In this document: in pieces, positions 45,727-55,700 of the stretch
How positions within the stretch are numbered: position 1 is the stretch's first letter
How the letters are laid out: the number at the start of each line of letters is the position of its first letter
DNA from: Granulicatella elegans
Lineage (GTDB): Bacteria > Bacillota > Bacilli > Lactobacillales > Aerococcaceae
Assembly (NCBI RefSeq): GCF_020735385.1
Contig: NZ_CP085953.1
Location: 434,001 to 498,000, forward strand
DNA: 64,000 nucleotides
Reading direction: 5' to 3'
The notes under the pieces: generated by a model
Databases searched by the model: none
The model's input: the letters and a program-made list of their open reading frames with translations, nothing else
Told to the model about the DNA's origin: nothing
Position numbers and translations under genes: made by a program

Positions 45727-45768
45727 AAGTCTGTCCTAGGAGATGTTCTCCTGCGACAGACTTTTTTC
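45727..45768. terminator. Terminator between yebC and copA
   Basis: Arms AAGTCTGTC (45727-45735) and GACAGACTT (45755-45763), with an inner AGGAGA/TCTCCT pairing, followed by TTTTTTC on the plus strand and A-rich sequence on the other side, so it can serve both convergent genes. Confidence 0.88.
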
Positions 45769-45779
45769 TCGTGTTCTAT

Positions 45780-48032
45780 TTACTTTTCCAATTTTAACAA
45801 TTTATGATTCAATCGTAACGCGTTTAGCACCACTGATACGGAACTAAAACTCATCGCAGCGCCTGCAATCATCGGACTTAATAATGGGCCTCCAAAGAAA
45901 TGTAAGACGCCCATTGCTACTGGAATTCCAATCACATTATAAATAAATGCCCAGAATAAGTTTTCTTTAATCGTCATCATTGTCATTTTACTTAATTGAA
46001 TCGTTTTCGGCACTAATCTTAAATCATCTTGCATCATCACCATATCGGCAGTTTCAATGGCAACATCTACTCCAGATCCAATCGCAATTCCGACTGTTGC
46101 TTTGGCAAGCGCAGGTGCATCATTAATGCCATCTCCTACCATGGCTACTTGATAACCTTCGTCTAATAATTGTTGGACAACACTTGCTTTTTCATTCGGT
46201 AATACTTGGCTATATACCGTCTCAATTCCTACTTCATTCGCAATCGCTTTTGCTGTTTTTTCATGATCTCCTGTGACCATTCTAACTTGAAGTCCTAACG
46301 CTTTCATTTGTTGGATTGCTTCTTTACTCGTTGCTTTAATCGTATCCGCAACTACAATAATTCCGGCTACTTGTTTTTGAATGACTACGAACATCGCTGT
46401 TTGTCCCCGAGAAGCGACTATATCAATCACAGCATTACATTCATCTACCACAATTCCTTGATTTTGTAATAATAAATGATTTCCTAATAGCACTTCTTTT
46501 CCATCTACAATTCCTTGAATTCCCATGCCAGAAATAGATTGGAATCGTTCAATTGATAAAATATCACATTCTTGTTTTTCAGCTTCTTCCACGATGGCTT
46601 TTCCTAATGGATGTTCAGAATGTTTTTCAATCGATGCTGCTATTTTTAGTACTTCTTCTTTTGAATAATCATCGAATACTTGAATATCAACAACTTTAGG
46701 TTTACCGTTTGTAATCGTTCCTGTTTTATCGAGTAAAACAACTCCTACATGTCCCGCTTCTTCTAAAGCTGCACTACTTTTAATTAAAATTCCTCTTTTA
46801 GCACCGAATCCTGTTCCTACCATAATGGCAGTTGGAGTCGCTAATCCTAAGGCACATGGGCAAGCAATCACTAACACAGAAATCATCACGGTTACGACAA
46901 ATTCAAACGATTCGCCACCAATCAATCCCCAATATAGACCTGCTAATAGAGACAATCCCATTACGATTGGAACAAAAATTCCGGCTACACGGTCTGCAAT
47001 AGCAGCAATTGGAGCTTTAGATCCTTGCGCTTCTTCTACTAAACGGATAATTTGAGATAAGGTCGTATCTTTCCCAACTTGGCTCACTTCTACTTGGAAT
47101 GAACCAGTTGTATTCAACGTAGCTCCAACCACTTTACTTCCTTCTTTTTTGAAGACTGGTATACTTTCGCCTGTAATCATGGACTCATCAACAAAGCTTT
47201 CTCCAGATAGAATGATACCATCAACAGGAATTTTTTCTCCTGGTCGAACGAAAACTACTTCTCCAACTTGTAATTCCTCTACAGGAACTTCTACTTCTTT
47301 TCCATCACGAATCACTGTTGCCACTTTTGGAGATAAAGCAACTAACGATTGAATGGCCTGAGAAGTTCTTCCTTTTGTTACAGTTTCAAAATATTTTCCT
47401 ACTGTAATAAACGCTAAAATCACTGCTGCAGATTCTACATAGAGATGCATCACATAATGATACTCTCCAGCTAAAATACGAATCGTATTCCATACACTAT
47501 ATAAAATCGCAGCACTCGTTCCCATTGCGACTAATGAATCCATATTCGGATGCTTTCTAATCAATGCTTTAAATCCATTCACAAAATAACTACGACCCAC
47601 CCATAAAATAGGAGTTACTAAAATGAATTGTGTTACAGAAAATACAATTGGATGCTCCATTGACTGTATGATTTGTGGAAGAGGAAATCCAATCATTTCT
47701 CCCATCGCAATATAAAGTAATACAATGGCAAACACACCTGATACCCACGCTCTTACTTTCAGCGACTGTAATTGTTTTTCTTTTTTTATGGCTGTTTTTT
47801 TTAACATATCATCTTCATCTTTGATTAAAATAGCCTGATATCCAGCTAGAGAAACAGTTTCAATAATTTTTTTTACATCTGCTTCCTTTGAATTGAATTG
47901 CACCATCATTTTTTCGGTCGCTAAATTCACATTTGCTTCCTTAACTCCTGGAAGATCTTGAACAACCTTTTCAATCGTACTTGCACATCCCGCACAATGC
48001 AATCCTTCTAGTGCAAATTCTTCTTTCTTCAT
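45780..48032 (-). CDS. copA: Copper-exporting P-type ATPase
   Basis: The protein has 750 residues from ATG 48032 (AAGGTG upstream). One heavy-metal-binding domain ([12 protein letters not shown]) is followed by membrane helices, the phosphatase motif MITGESIPV, the metal site in [14 protein letters not shown] (CPC), the phosphorylation site [12 protein letters not shown], the HP motif [13 protein letters not shown] and [13 protein letters not shown]. The CPC and MxxSS-type C-terminal helix ([11 protein letters not shown]) point to Cu(I) export. It follows copZ by 22 bases and shares its copper-controlled promoter. Confidence 0.96.
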   Translation of the reverse strand: MKKEEFALEGLHCAGCASTIEKVVQDLPGVKEANVNLATEKMMVQFNSKEADVKKIIETVSLAGYQAILIKDEDDMLKKTAIKKEKQLQSLKVRAWVSGVFAIVLLYIAMGEMIGFPLPQIIQSMEHPIVFSVTQFILVTPILWVGRSYFVNGFKALIRKHPNMDSLVAMGTSAAILYSVWNTIRILAGEYHYVMHLYVESAAVILAFITVGKYFETVTKGRTSQAIQSLVALSPKVATVIRDGKEVEVPVEELQVGEVVFVRPGEKIPVDGIILSGESFVDESMITGESIPVFKKEGSKVVGATLNTTGSFQVEVSQVGKDTTLSQIIRLVEEAQGSKAPIAAIADRVAGIFVPIVMGLSLLAGLYWGLIGGESFEFVVTVMISVLVIACPCALGLATPTAIMVGTGFGAKRGILIKSSAALEEAGHVGVVLLDKTGTITNGKPKVVDIQVFDDYSKEEVLKIAASIEKHSEHPLGKAIVEEAEKQECDILSIERFQSISGMGIQGIVDGKEVLLGNHLLLQNQGIVVDECNAVIDIVASRGQTAMFVVIQKQVAGIIVVADTIKATSKEAIQQMKALGLQVRMVTGDHEKTAKAIANEVGIETVYSQVLPNEKASVVQQLLDEGYQVAMVGDGINDAPALAKATVGIAIGSGVDVAIETADMVMMQDDLRLVPKTIQLSKMTMMTIKENLFWAFIYNVIGIPVAMGVLHFFGGPLLSPMIAGAAMSFSSVSVVLNALRLNHKLLKLEK

Positions 48033-48054
48033 TACTAACAACACCTTCTTACCA

Positions 48055-48264
48055 CTATACTATCTCAGCTTGATATCCTGCTTTTGATACAGCTTCAATA
48101 ATTCTTTTTTCATCCACTTTAGCTTGTAGAAATTGTACAGTTAGTTTTTTAGCTTCGAAATCAATACTTGCTTTTTCAACACCTTCAACAGCACTCGCTG
48201 CATTTTCAACAGCTTTCGCACAACCTGAACATTTTAATCCTTCTACTTTAAATTCTTTTATCAT
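48055..48264 (-). CDS. copZ: Copper chaperone CopZ
   Basis: A 69-residue ferredoxin-like heavy-metal-associated domain with the metal motif [10 protein letters not shown]. It carries Cu(I) to CopA or to the CopY repressor. It is encoded first in the two-gene copper operon; copY is not in the window. Confidence 0.93.
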   Translation of the reverse strand: MIKEFKVEGLKCSGCAKAVENAASAVEGVEKASIDFEAKKLTVQFLQAKVDEKRIIEAVSKAGYQAEIV

Positions 48265-48287
48265 TAAAAAACCGCCTTTCTTAAATT

Positions 48288-48335
48288 TACATTTGTAAAC
48301 TTTATAAATTGATTATACCTCTTTTTGAAAAAAAG
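48288..48335 (-). promoter_or_regulatory. Copper operon promoter with cop box
   Basis: On the minus strand TTGACT, a 16-base spacer and TATAAT (48312-48317) are followed about 14 bases later by the palindrome TACAAATGTA (48288-48297). TACAnnTGTA is the operator of CopY-type repressors in Lactobacillales, so repression at low copper is expected. Confidence 0.82.
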
Positions 48336-48342
48336 TCAAAAG

Positions 48343-48367
48343 AAAAAGGAAGACCAAAAAGTCTTCC
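48343..48367 (-). terminator. sstT terminator
   Basis: On the minus strand GGAAGAC (48361-48367) pairs with GTCTTCC (48348-48354), followed by TTTTTC. Confidence 0.85.
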
Positions 48368-48376
48368 ATAGAAATG

Positions 48377-49618
48377 TTATTCTGCTAATTCAGGACTAAT
48401 GTTAATTACTCGCCCTTCTTTTTTCCATTGACGGAATTCTGCTGCTGCTGTGAATAAAACGTCTGTTGATGAATTTAAGGCAGTTTCACAAGAATCTTGT
48501 AATACCCCAATAATAAATCCAACTCCAACAACTTGCATCGCAATATCATTTGAAATTCCGAATAAACTACATGCAACAGGAATTAATAATAATGATCCAC
48601 CAGTTACACCAGAAGCACCACATGCTGCTACTGTTGATAATACACTTAGCACTAACGCTGTTAAGAAGTCTACTTGAATTCCTAAAGTATTTACAGCAGC
48701 TAATGATAATACTGTAATTGTAATTGCTGCACCCGCCATATTAATGGTTGCCCCTAAAGGAATTGATACTGAATAGCTATCTTCATCTAATCCTAAATCT
48801 CTACATAACTCCATGTTTACTGGAATATTCGCTGCTGAACTACGAGTGAAGAATGCTGTAATTCCACTATCTTTCAAGCAACGGAATACTAATGGATATG
48901 GGTTTTCTTTAATCATAAAGAATACAATAATTGGATTCATAATTAAAGCTACAAAGAACATACTTCCAAGTAGCACTAAAATTAGCTCACCATAATTCGC
49001 AAATGCCTCTACTCCATTTTCTGAAACAGTTGTATAAACTAAGCCCATAATCCCAAATGGTGCAAAACTAATGACTACTTTAACAACATGACTTGTTGCT
49101 TCTGCAATTTGATGTAAAAATGATTTCGTTGCTTCATCAGCTTTACGGAATGCAAGTCCAAATACAACTGCCCATGATAAAATACCAATATAGTTTCCGC
49201 TCATTAAAGCATTCACTGGATTATCTACGATTTTTAAAATTAAGGTTTGTAATACAGAAGCAATTCCTTCTGGTGCTGCAATTTCTGATACAGTGTCCGT
49301 TAATGTTAATGTAATTGGATACGCAAAGCTAGCGATAACTCCAACTAATGCTGCTGCAAAACTTCCTAATAAATATATAATCACAATTGATTTCATATTT
49401 GTTTCGTGTCCTTCTTTATGTTGCGCTAACGCGCTTAAAACAATAAAGAATACTAATAATGGTGCGATTGCTTTTAACGCACTTACAAATACTGTTCCGA
49501 TAGTTCCTACTGCTACTGCTTGAGGAACAAAAATTCCTAATAAAATACCGATAATCATACCAATGACAATTCGGTTAATCAAACTTAATTGATTCCAAAA
49601 AATTAATACTTGTTTCAT
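48377..49618 (-). CDS. sstT: Serine/threonine:sodium symporter
   Basis: The protein has 413 residues from ATG 49618 with AGGGGA upstream; an upstream TTG with 11 more codons is rejected. It is a dicarboxylate/amino-acid:cation symporter (DAACS) with eight hydrophobic helices, the hairpin [20 protein letters not shown], and [14 protein letters not shown] in helix 7. These match SstT more than glutamate transporters. It takes up serine and threonine with sodium. Single-gene unit with its own promoter and terminator. Confidence 0.93.
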   Translation of the reverse strand: MKQVLIFWNQLSLINRIVIGMIIGILLGIFVPQAVAVGTIGTVFVSALKAIAPLLVFFIVLSALAQHKEGHETNMKSIVIIYLLGSFAAALVGVIASFAYPITLTLTDTVSEIAAPEGIASVLQTLILKIVDNPVNALMSGNYIGILSWAVVFGLAFRKADEATKSFLHQIAEATSHVVKVVISFAPFGIMGLVYTTVSENGVEAFANYGELILVLLGSMFFVALIMNPIIVFFMIKENPYPLVFRCLKDSGITAFFTRSSAANIPVNMELCRDLGLDEDSYSVSIPLGATINMAGAAITITVLSLAAVNTLGIQVDFLTALVLSVLSTVAACGASGVTGGSLLLIPVACSLFGISNDIAMQVVGVGFIIGVLQDSCETALNSSTDVLFTAAAEFRQWKKEGRVINISPELAE

Positions 49619-49650
49619 CTCATTTCCCCTATTCTCTTCATATAGCGACA

Positions 49651-49680
49651 ATCATACACAAACGAACCTTATTTTGTCAA
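49651..49680 (-). promoter_or_regulatory. sstT promoter
   Basis: TTGACA (49675-49680), an 18-base spacer and TATGAT (49651-49656), about 30 bases before the start. Confidence 0.7.
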
Positions 49681-49845
49681 TAAAAATCCACATATCAGAT
49701 ACATTTGTACTTAAATCAAAAACACTTCTTTTTCACTGCTTTTGAGAGGAAGAAAATGTATTTTTATATGATATGATTTATCTACGCCATTTTTGACATT
49801 TTGGCATAGATAAATAAACTTTGGCGAGATTAGCCTCTATAAACA

Positions 49846-49878
49846 CAAAAAACTATCGAGCCCATTGACCCGATAGTT
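49846..49878 (-). terminator. Terminator of the CorC-type gene
   Basis: On the minus strand AACTATCG (49871-49878) pairs with CGATAGTT (49851-49858), with further inner pairing GGGT/GCCC, followed by a T-run. The 49681-49845 stretch beyond it shows no gene. Confidence 0.85.
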
Positions 49879-49885
49879 ACTATCA

Positions 49886-51250
49886 TTATTCTTCTGTTTC
49901 TTCTTCGTTTTCTTCTTGTTCGTACGCTTCTACTTCTTCTGGAGTTAGTAAGTGTACATGAATACGACGAATTCTTCCATTTTCTACTAAAGTTGGTTTT
50001 AATAGAACATTTTCTTGACGAACTTCCACCACTTCATCATCTTCTGGGAAATATCCTAATTCTTCTAAAATAATTCCCGCCATTGTATCCACTTCATCTG
50101 AATCAATCGTTGTTTGGAACGTTTGATTGAATTTTTCCAATGTCATTCCCGCATCAATTAAGAAATTCTTCTCATCAATTTCACGATAACTCATTTCTTC
50201 CACATCATACTCATCTTCAATTTCTCCGACAATTTCTTCAATTAAGTCTTCCAATGTCACGACGCCCTCGACTCCACCATATTCATCTTTTAAAATCGCC
50301 ATATGTTGACGTGTTTTTCTAAATTCGACTAATAAATCATCTACGAAAATCGTTGAAGGTACAAATAATGGCTGATGCGCTAAATCCATTAATTGAATTT
50401 GATCAAATCCTTGTTCTTTTGCTGCTCTTAAAACGTCTTTAGAATGTAAAACTCCAATGACATTGTCTTTATCTTCTTCATAAATTGGAAAACGTGAATA
50501 AGAACTACTTAAAATGATTTCGATATTTTCTGCTAAATCATCTTCCACATCAAGCATTAATGTGTCCGTTCTTGGTACCATCACTTCTCTAGCTAGTTTT
50601 GAATCAAGAGATAAGACTCCTTGAAGCATTGTAAATTCTTCTTTATCAATCGCTCCATCATTGCGACTATTCGCTAGAAGAGATTTCATTTCACTACGCG
50701 TTAATTTTTCTTGTTCATTATTAAATTCAATCGGCGTCATTCGTTTTAATAAACCAGTTGAAACAGTTAAAATCCATACAAATGGTTTAGATATCTTTTG
50801 GACAAATAAAATAATTCCTGCCGTATGTAAGGTAATCGGCTCTGCTAATTGTAAGGCAACTTGTTTTGGATATAATTCCCCAAACACCAATGTTAAATAA
50901 GATAAGATTACGGTCACAATTAGTATTGCTAGCGTTTCTGCACCCGGTACATTCTCCAATAACGGTTGAATACGAGAAGCAAAACTTGTTGCTGCAGAAG
51001 CACTTGAGAAGAATCCTGCTAAAGTAATCGCAACTTGAATCGTTGCTAAAAATTCATCCGAACTTTCTAACAAACGCATCACTCGTTGTGCCTTTTTATC
51101 TCCTTCACTCGCTTTTTGACTCATCTTTCCTTGATTGACCGATACAAAAGCAATCTCAGCCGCTGCAAAAAATGCATTGATGGCAGTTAATAGTACAATA
51201 ATTAAAATCTGGATTCCCAGCGAACTCCCATCAGAATCTGCTGTCATCAT
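49886..51250 (-). CDS. CNNM/CorC-family protein (hemolysin-like, CBS domains)
   Basis: In the 454-residue protein, an N-terminal DUF21 membrane domain (ILIIVLLTAINAFFAAAEIA, ILIVTVILSYLTLVFGELYP) is followed by a pair of CBS domains (VMVPRTDTLMLDVEDDLAEN, YSRFPIYEEDKDNVIGVLHS, GVEGVVTLEDLIEEIVGEIE) and a C-terminal CorC_HlyC domain, then an acidic tail. Family members export magnesium or other divalent ions; older annotation as hemolysin is not well founded. Transcribed away from the CBS-ACT gene next door. Confidence 0.92.
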   Translation of the reverse strand: MMTADSDGSSLGIQILIIVLLTAINAFFAAAEIAFVSVNQGKMSQKASEGDKKAQRVMRLLESSDEFLATIQVAITLAGFFSSASAATSFASRIQPLLENVPGAETLAILIVTVILSYLTLVFGELYPKQVALQLAEPITLHTAGIILFVQKISKPFVWILTVSTGLLKRMTPIEFNNEQEKLTRSEMKSLLANSRNDGAIDKEEFTMLQGVLSLDSKLAREVMVPRTDTLMLDVEDDLAENIEIILSSSYSRFPIYEEDKDNVIGVLHSKDVLRAAKEQGFDQIQLMDLAHQPLFVPSTIFVDDLLVEFRKTRQHMAILKDEYGGVEGVVTLEDLIEEIVGEIEDEYDVEEMSYREIDEKNFLIDAGMTLEKFNQTFQTTIDSDEVDTMAGIILEELGYFPEDDEVVEVRQENVLLKPTLVENGRIRRIHVHLLTPEEVEAYEQEENEEETEE

Positions 51251-51375
51251 TCAGTTATCCCCTTTACTTTGTTAAATTTTTAAAAATATACAAATATCAT
51301 ACTCACTTTTGTGTAAAAATGCAAGATATGTCCATTATATAGAGATTTTTGCCCCCTATTTTAATAAATTTCTCG

Positions 51376-51403
51376 TTACTTTTTAATCAAAAAGTGGTAT
51401 TAT
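51376..51403 (+). promoter_or_regulatory. Candidate promoter of the CBS-domain gene
   Basis: TTACTT (51376-51381), a 16-base spacer and TATTAT (51398-51403), 65 bases before the start. Confidence 0.45.
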
Positions 51404-51468
51404 CAATAATGAAAACGTGTCTATATTTTACAAAACACGAAAATTAATTTCAAGAAAGGGGCATGTCT

Positions 51469-52107
51469 ATGCTATTAAAATCACTTGTTATTCCTAAAAA
51501 GAGTTTAACGGTTGTTAAAGAATCTTGTACTCTTGAAGAAGCCATTGTTATTTTAGAAAACTCTGGATATCGTTGCGTTCCAGTTTTAGATGAAACAGAA
51601 ACTTTCTTCCGTGGAAATATTTATAAAATGCACATTTATCGTCATAAAGCAAACGGGGGCGATATGAGTTTACCAGTTACTCATCTAATTAAAAATACTA
51701 CGAAATTTATCAATATTACGAGTTCGTTCTTCAAAGTATTCTTTACGATTAAGGAATTACCTTATATTGCTGTATTAGATGATTCGCAACGTTTTTATGG
51801 CATTTTAACGCATAGTAGTTTATTAAATATGCTTCAAGAGTCTTGGAGTGTGAATAACGGTTCTTATGTTTTAACGATTATTTCTGCTGGTGAAAAGGGA
51901 TCATTAGCTCAAATTTCTAAGATTATTAATCAATATGCTTCAATTGCCAATGTTATGACATTAGATACAGAGAAAGATCGTACACTTCGTCGTTTGTTAA
52001 TTACGCTTCCAGAAGGAGTTTCAAACGAAACATTGAATCAAATTATTGCAGCTCTAGAGAAAAAAGACTTCTCAATTGCTGAAGTGGAAGATTTGAACGA
52101 TTACTAG
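51469..52107 (+). CDS. CBS-domain protein with C-terminal ACT-like domain (CbpB/CbpA type)
   Basis: The protein has 212 residues from ATG 51469, chosen because the AAAGGGG lies seven bases before it and only one or two before the ATG at 51463. A pair of CBS motifs (SCTLEEAIVILENSGYRCVP, LPYIAVLDDSQRFYGILTHS) precedes an ACT-like fold (SYVLTIISAGEKGSLAQISK). This domain order matches the c-di-AMP-binding proteins of Listeria and lactic acid bacteria that couple nucleotide signals to (p)ppGpp or pyruvate metabolism. The ligand is inferred. Confidence 0.85.
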   Translation: MLLKSLVIPKKSLTVVKESCTLEEAIVILENSGYRCVPVLDETETFFRGNIYKMHIYRHKANGGDMSLPVTHLIKNTTKFINITSSFFKVFFTIKELPYIAVLDDSQRFYGILTHSSLLNMLQESWSVNNGSYVLTIISAGEKGSLAQISKIINQYASIANVMTLDTEKDRTLRRLLITLPEGVSNETLNQIIAALEKKDFSIAEVEDLNDY

Positions 52108-52117
52108 ACAATTAGAC

Positions 52118-52290
52118 AAAAATAAAAACAGAAAAAATCTGCGCTATAGTAGCTAGGGACGCTAGTAGCCTCGCTTTGCGAGTCTCTTAGCTAAAAATCG
52201 AGCCTTGGTCTCGATTTTTCCCGTACTATAAGCCTCCGTGGCTTATAGTACTAAAGCTACATGCTCCGATTTTTTCTGTTTTTATTTTTT
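52118..52290 (+). repeat. Large structured repeat, copy A (cloverleaf-like, after the CBS gene)
   Basis: Perfect 22-base arms (52118-52139 and 52268-52289) enclose a second stem GTAGCT/AGCTAC and three hairpins: CTCGC/GCGAG (52170-52182), AAAAATCGAG/CTCGATTTTT (52193-52219) and GTACTATAAGCC/GGCTTATAGTAC (52223-52251). The right arm ends in T-rich sequence, so it can terminate the CBS gene. A core of about 50 bases (52148-52197) matches copy B at about 84 percent. The stretch 52291-52408 between the copies holds no gene. Confidence 0.85.
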
Positions 52291-52408
52291 GTATACCTGT
52301 TACTCTTTTCATGCAAGAGTTAAAATATTAAGAACAAAACATAATACTAGCTATGCTTATAGTAGAATTCATTGCAAACGCAAGAAAAGTAATTCAACGT
52401 AAATACAT

Positions 52409-52509
52409 AAATAAAGCAGAAAAAGATGGAGCTTTTTAGCCATGAGATTCGCAAAGCGAAGCTGCTGGCGTCCTTAGCTACCAAAACGTAATCTTTTTCT
52501 GCTTTATTT
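52409..52509 (-). repeat. Large structured repeat, copy B (after the ABC permease gene)
   Basis: Perfect 19-base arms (52409-52427 and 52491-52509) enclose a shorter version of the same core read on the minus strand, with the hairpin TTCGC/GCGAA. The two outer hairpins of copy A are missing. It begins seven bases after the permease stop, so like copy A it lies downstream of a gene in that gene's direction. Confidence 0.82.
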
Positions 52510-52516
52510 TTTCGTA

Positions 52517-55500
52517 TTAATCAACAGACTTCAATGCTTCTAACATATCCACCTTTTTCAACATATGGTTCACTAATATTCCTAGCACTACTAAAATCAA
52601 AACGATAAAAATGCACGGCCAAATATAAACATCCAACCCAACTTGCGGATTGAACCGCACAAACGCAGGCGCCGCCGCTTCAATAATCACACGGTGCAAT
52701 ACTTTCCCCAACAATAGCCCCACTCCTATTCCAATCAAAGAAAGAACCATCGTTTCACGATAAATGTACAATGTCACCTCTCGATTCAAAAAGCCTAACA
52801 CCTTAATGGTCGACAATTCTCGAATCCGTTCTGCCACATTAATCATTGTTAAATTATATAAAATAACAATAGCTAACAGAACCGACACAATTGTTAATAA
52901 AATCATCACTCGACTCAATGAACCAACAATCGTTTCAATTCGATGAATCATAGAAGTATTTTGTACAACTGCTTTTACTCCATCTTGGGCTAATAATTGA
53001 GCAGACATCTTACGAACACTATCCGCATCTTTTTCTTTAAAGCTAACAAAAGTTGCGTTTTTTGCCGGTGTTTCTTGTGCCAGTGTTTCATAAACCGTTG
53101 GCGACATGACCATAAAATGTCCCGCATACATTTCAACAATGCCTGACACAACTATGTCTCTTGTAACGCCATCTTTAATCGGCAAACGAACCGTTTCCCC
53201 TTCGTGAACATTCAATAACTGCGCTAATTTTTCCGATAAAAACACTCCATCATTTGAAAGTGTCTTTACTTGCTTCGTTTTCGCATCATACAACTGTAAA
53301 TAACGACTTAGCTCTGCCTCTTCCCCTACTAATACTGTCACTGATTGTTCTTCATGTACGCCAGCAATTTTAGTGGCAATCGTTTCACTATGTACATCAC
53401 TATAATGCTCGATTTCTTTTGTTGCTAATAATTGGTTCAAGGCTTCTTGTTCTTTTCCTGTCATCACAGCTTCTTTGATGATAATGGCATCATACGTAAT
53501 AATTTCCCCAAATTGACGTTGAGCAATGCCTGATAAGGAAGATAAAATTCCTCTTCCAGCAAATAATAAGGCGACCGAACCCGCTACTCCAAATATCGTC
53601 ATCAACATTCGTTGTTTATAGCGGAAAATATTTCGTGCCGTTACTTTTTGAGTGAAACTAAATCTCTTCCAAATAAACGGTATATACTCCAACAAAATTT
53701 TAGAACCCACACTCGGAGCTTTTGGCAATAATAAACTTGCCGAACTTTCTTTTAATTCTCGATACGCAATCCATACAGGTGGAATCACACTACACCCAAT
53801 TGAACAGAGTAAGGCTATAATCGTAATTCGCAAATTAAACAATAGCGAAATCGAAGGAAGAATCGTTTCTTTTAATAAAGTAACGCCTAATATACTTGGT
53901 AAAAAGTAAGTCCCTAATCCAATTCCTAGGATTGTTCCAATTATCCCCGCACTAAATCCATAAAAGGCAAATTTTTTCATCACATCAAATGTACTATAAC
54001 CTAGCGCTTTTAAAATGCCGGCATTCATTCGTTCTTCATTCACAAAACGAGTCATCGTTGTCACTGTTACAAGGGCTGCTACAGCATATAACACAACTGG
54101 AAATAAATTCGCTACAGAAATAATTCCATCTGCGGTAGACTTCATATTTAAATAGCCTTCACTTCCTAGCATAGTCGAGCGCGTATAAACAGAATATCGA
54201 GGGTTCGTTAGTTTAGCCGATTTGACTTTTGCATCTTCTAAATCCGTCTCAGCTTGACTAATTTTTTCTTGAGCTTTTTCTTTTTCATCTGTATATTGTT
54301 CTTGTTTTTCTTGGATTTCTTGTTTTGCCTTTGATAAAGCTTCTTCACCAACTGAGACTTTTCTTTTGCCTTCTGCTAATACTCTTTGCCCAGCATCTAG
54401 CGTATTTTGCTTAGCCTGAACGGTTGCTAATCCCTCTTGGTATTGTTTCAAGCCCTCTTGATAACTAGACCATCCGCTCTCATATTGCTTCATGCCTTGT
54501 TCATAAGCGGTAATCCCAGCTTCTAATTCTTGTTTTTGTTGAAGGATTTTTTCTTGCATAGCAGATAATGATGTTTGAGGAAGTCCTTTTTCTTTTTGAG
54601 CTTCTAATTGTTGCTCTGCTTCCGCTACTTTCTTTCTTCCTTCTTGTAAGACACTATTTTGTTGATCTAACATCTGTTTAGAACTTTCTAACTGTACTCG
54701 ATTAGCTTCAAGTAATTCAAACTGACTTTGTAAGTTTTGTTTTGCTTGTTGAATTTCTTGATTTCCTCTATTTAGCGAGTCCTGATTTTGTGCGAGTTCT
54801 TTTTGACTTTGAACTAATTTATCTTCTTGATTAGCTAATTGTTGTTTCCCATCTTCTAGCTTCGTTTTTCCCTCTTCTAATTGATTTTTAGCTTGAGAAA
54901 TTTGTTCTTCTCCATCTTGGATTTTTCCATCTGCTTCCTCTTTTAAATCATTCAGCCTTACGGTTCCATTATCGGATAATGTTTCTTCGATAGATTGTTG
55001 AATCCCAACAACTTCATCTAAGTATTCCCTACTAAATGTTTTCAAACTGCGTAAATTTGGATACCGTAAACGAGCAATCGTATAAACAGAACTATCAAAA
55101 CTTTCTTGTGGAACAATGGCAAATCCTGATAAGTCACCACTGCCTGCAGTCGAGACACCTTTACTATTTTTCGATAAAATTTCACTCGAATGAGCAAATC
55201 CCACAATTTTAAACTCGTGTTGTTTTAATAATGACGGTGCCTTTACTTCATTTAAACGGACAGAATCCCCAATTTGATAATTTTTCGACAACTGTTCATC
55301 TAATACCACCTCATCAAGATTACTAGGATAAGATCCCCTCACTAATTCCACTTCCGATTGCTGAGCAGTCTTCGAAAATACTCGAATCGCTTGCGGGCTG
55401 TCCGCTATTACCGTATCCACAAAATATCCAAATTCAACTTCGGCATTTTCTTCTTGTAATTCTTCTTGATCTTTTGGACTTAGTCCATAATCCGCCAATA

Positions 55501-55687
55501 CAAAAATATCCGCTGTATGATACTTCTCCAAATATTGATGAACCGTCTCTTGAATATCCGGACCCGAAACTTTTAATCCCACTAATGCAAATGAACCAAG
55601 CATCATTAAACATAAGATGGATAAAAATCTTCCCTTCGATTCCTTCAATGAAGAAAGAATCGCTTTATTCAATATTTTTTTCTTCAC
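52517..55687 (-). CDS. FtsX/MacB-type ABC permease with long extracellular coiled coil
   Basis: The protein has 1,056 residues from GTG 55687, chosen for AAAGGAG seven bases upstream; a longer frame start inside the ATPase gene lacks such a site. One N-terminal helix (RFLSILCLMMLGSFALVGLK) precedes a large outside region with a Gln/Lys/Glu coiled coil (about 255-500). Two FtsX membrane modules follow (VVLYAVAALVTVTTMTRFVN, MILLTIVSVLLAIVILYNLT). It pairs with the ATPase upstream. Such proteins work as mechanotransmission or export systems rather than simple importers. Substrate unknown. Confidence 0.88.
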   Translation of the reverse strand: MKKKILNKAILSSLKESKGRFLSILCLMMLGSFALVGLKVSGPDIQETVHQYLEKYHTADIFVLADYGLSPKDQEELQEENAEVEFGYFVDTVIADSPQAIRVFSKTAQQSEVELVRGSYPSNLDEVVLDEQLSKNYQIGDSVRLNEVKAPSLLKQHEFKIVGFAHSSEILSKNSKGVSTAGSGDLSGFAIVPQESFDSSVYTIARLRYPNLRSLKTFSREYLDEVVGIQQSIEETLSDNGTVRLNDLKEEADGKIQDGEEQISQAKNQLEEGKTKLEDGKQQLANQEDKLVQSQKELAQNQDSLNRGNQEIQQAKQNLQSQFELLEANRVQLESSKQMLDQQNSVLQEGRKKVAEAEQQLEAQKEKGLPQTSLSAMQEKILQQKQELEAGITAYEQGMKQYESGWSSYQEGLKQYQEGLATVQAKQNTLDAGQRVLAEGKRKVSVGEEALSKAKQEIQEKQEQYTDEKEKAQEKISQAETDLEDAKVKSAKLTNPRYSVYTRSTMLGSEGYLNMKSTADGIISVANLFPVVLYAVAALVTVTTMTRFVNEERMNAGILKALGYSTFDVMKKFAFYGFSAGIIGTILGIGLGTYFLPSILGVTLLKETILPSISLLFNLRITIIALLCSIGCSVIPPVWIAYRELKESSASLLLPKAPSVGSKILLEYIPFIWKRFSFTQKVTARNIFRYKQRMLMTIFGVAGSVALLFAGRGILSSLSGIAQRQFGEIITYDAIIIKEAVMTGKEQEALNQLLATKEIEHYSDVHSETIATKIAGVHEEQSVTVLVGEEAELSRYLQLYDAKTKQVKTLSNDGVFLSEKLAQLLNVHEGETVRLPIKDGVTRDIVVSGIVEMYAGHFMVMSPTVYETLAQETPAKNATFVSFKEKDADSVRKMSAQLLAQDGVKAVVQNTSMIHRIETIVGSLSRVMILLTIVSVLLAIVILYNLTMINVAERIRELSTIKVLGFLNREVTLYIYRETMVLSLIGIGVGLLLGKVLHRVIIEAAAPAFVRFNPQVGLDVYIWPCIFIVLILVVLGILVNHMLKKVDMLEALKSVD

Positions 55688-55700
55688 GATTCTTCTCCTT

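Noticed and set aside
45780-48264. Copper genes and cutC as one copper-resistance cargo
   Set aside because: They are 10 kb apart in separate transcripts, outside the ICE, and cutC is in a peptide-salvage operon.
52118-52290. CRISPR array or tRNA in the structured region
   Set aside because: There are no regularly spaced repeats and no CCA-type acceptor or T-loop; the hairpins differ in length and sequence.
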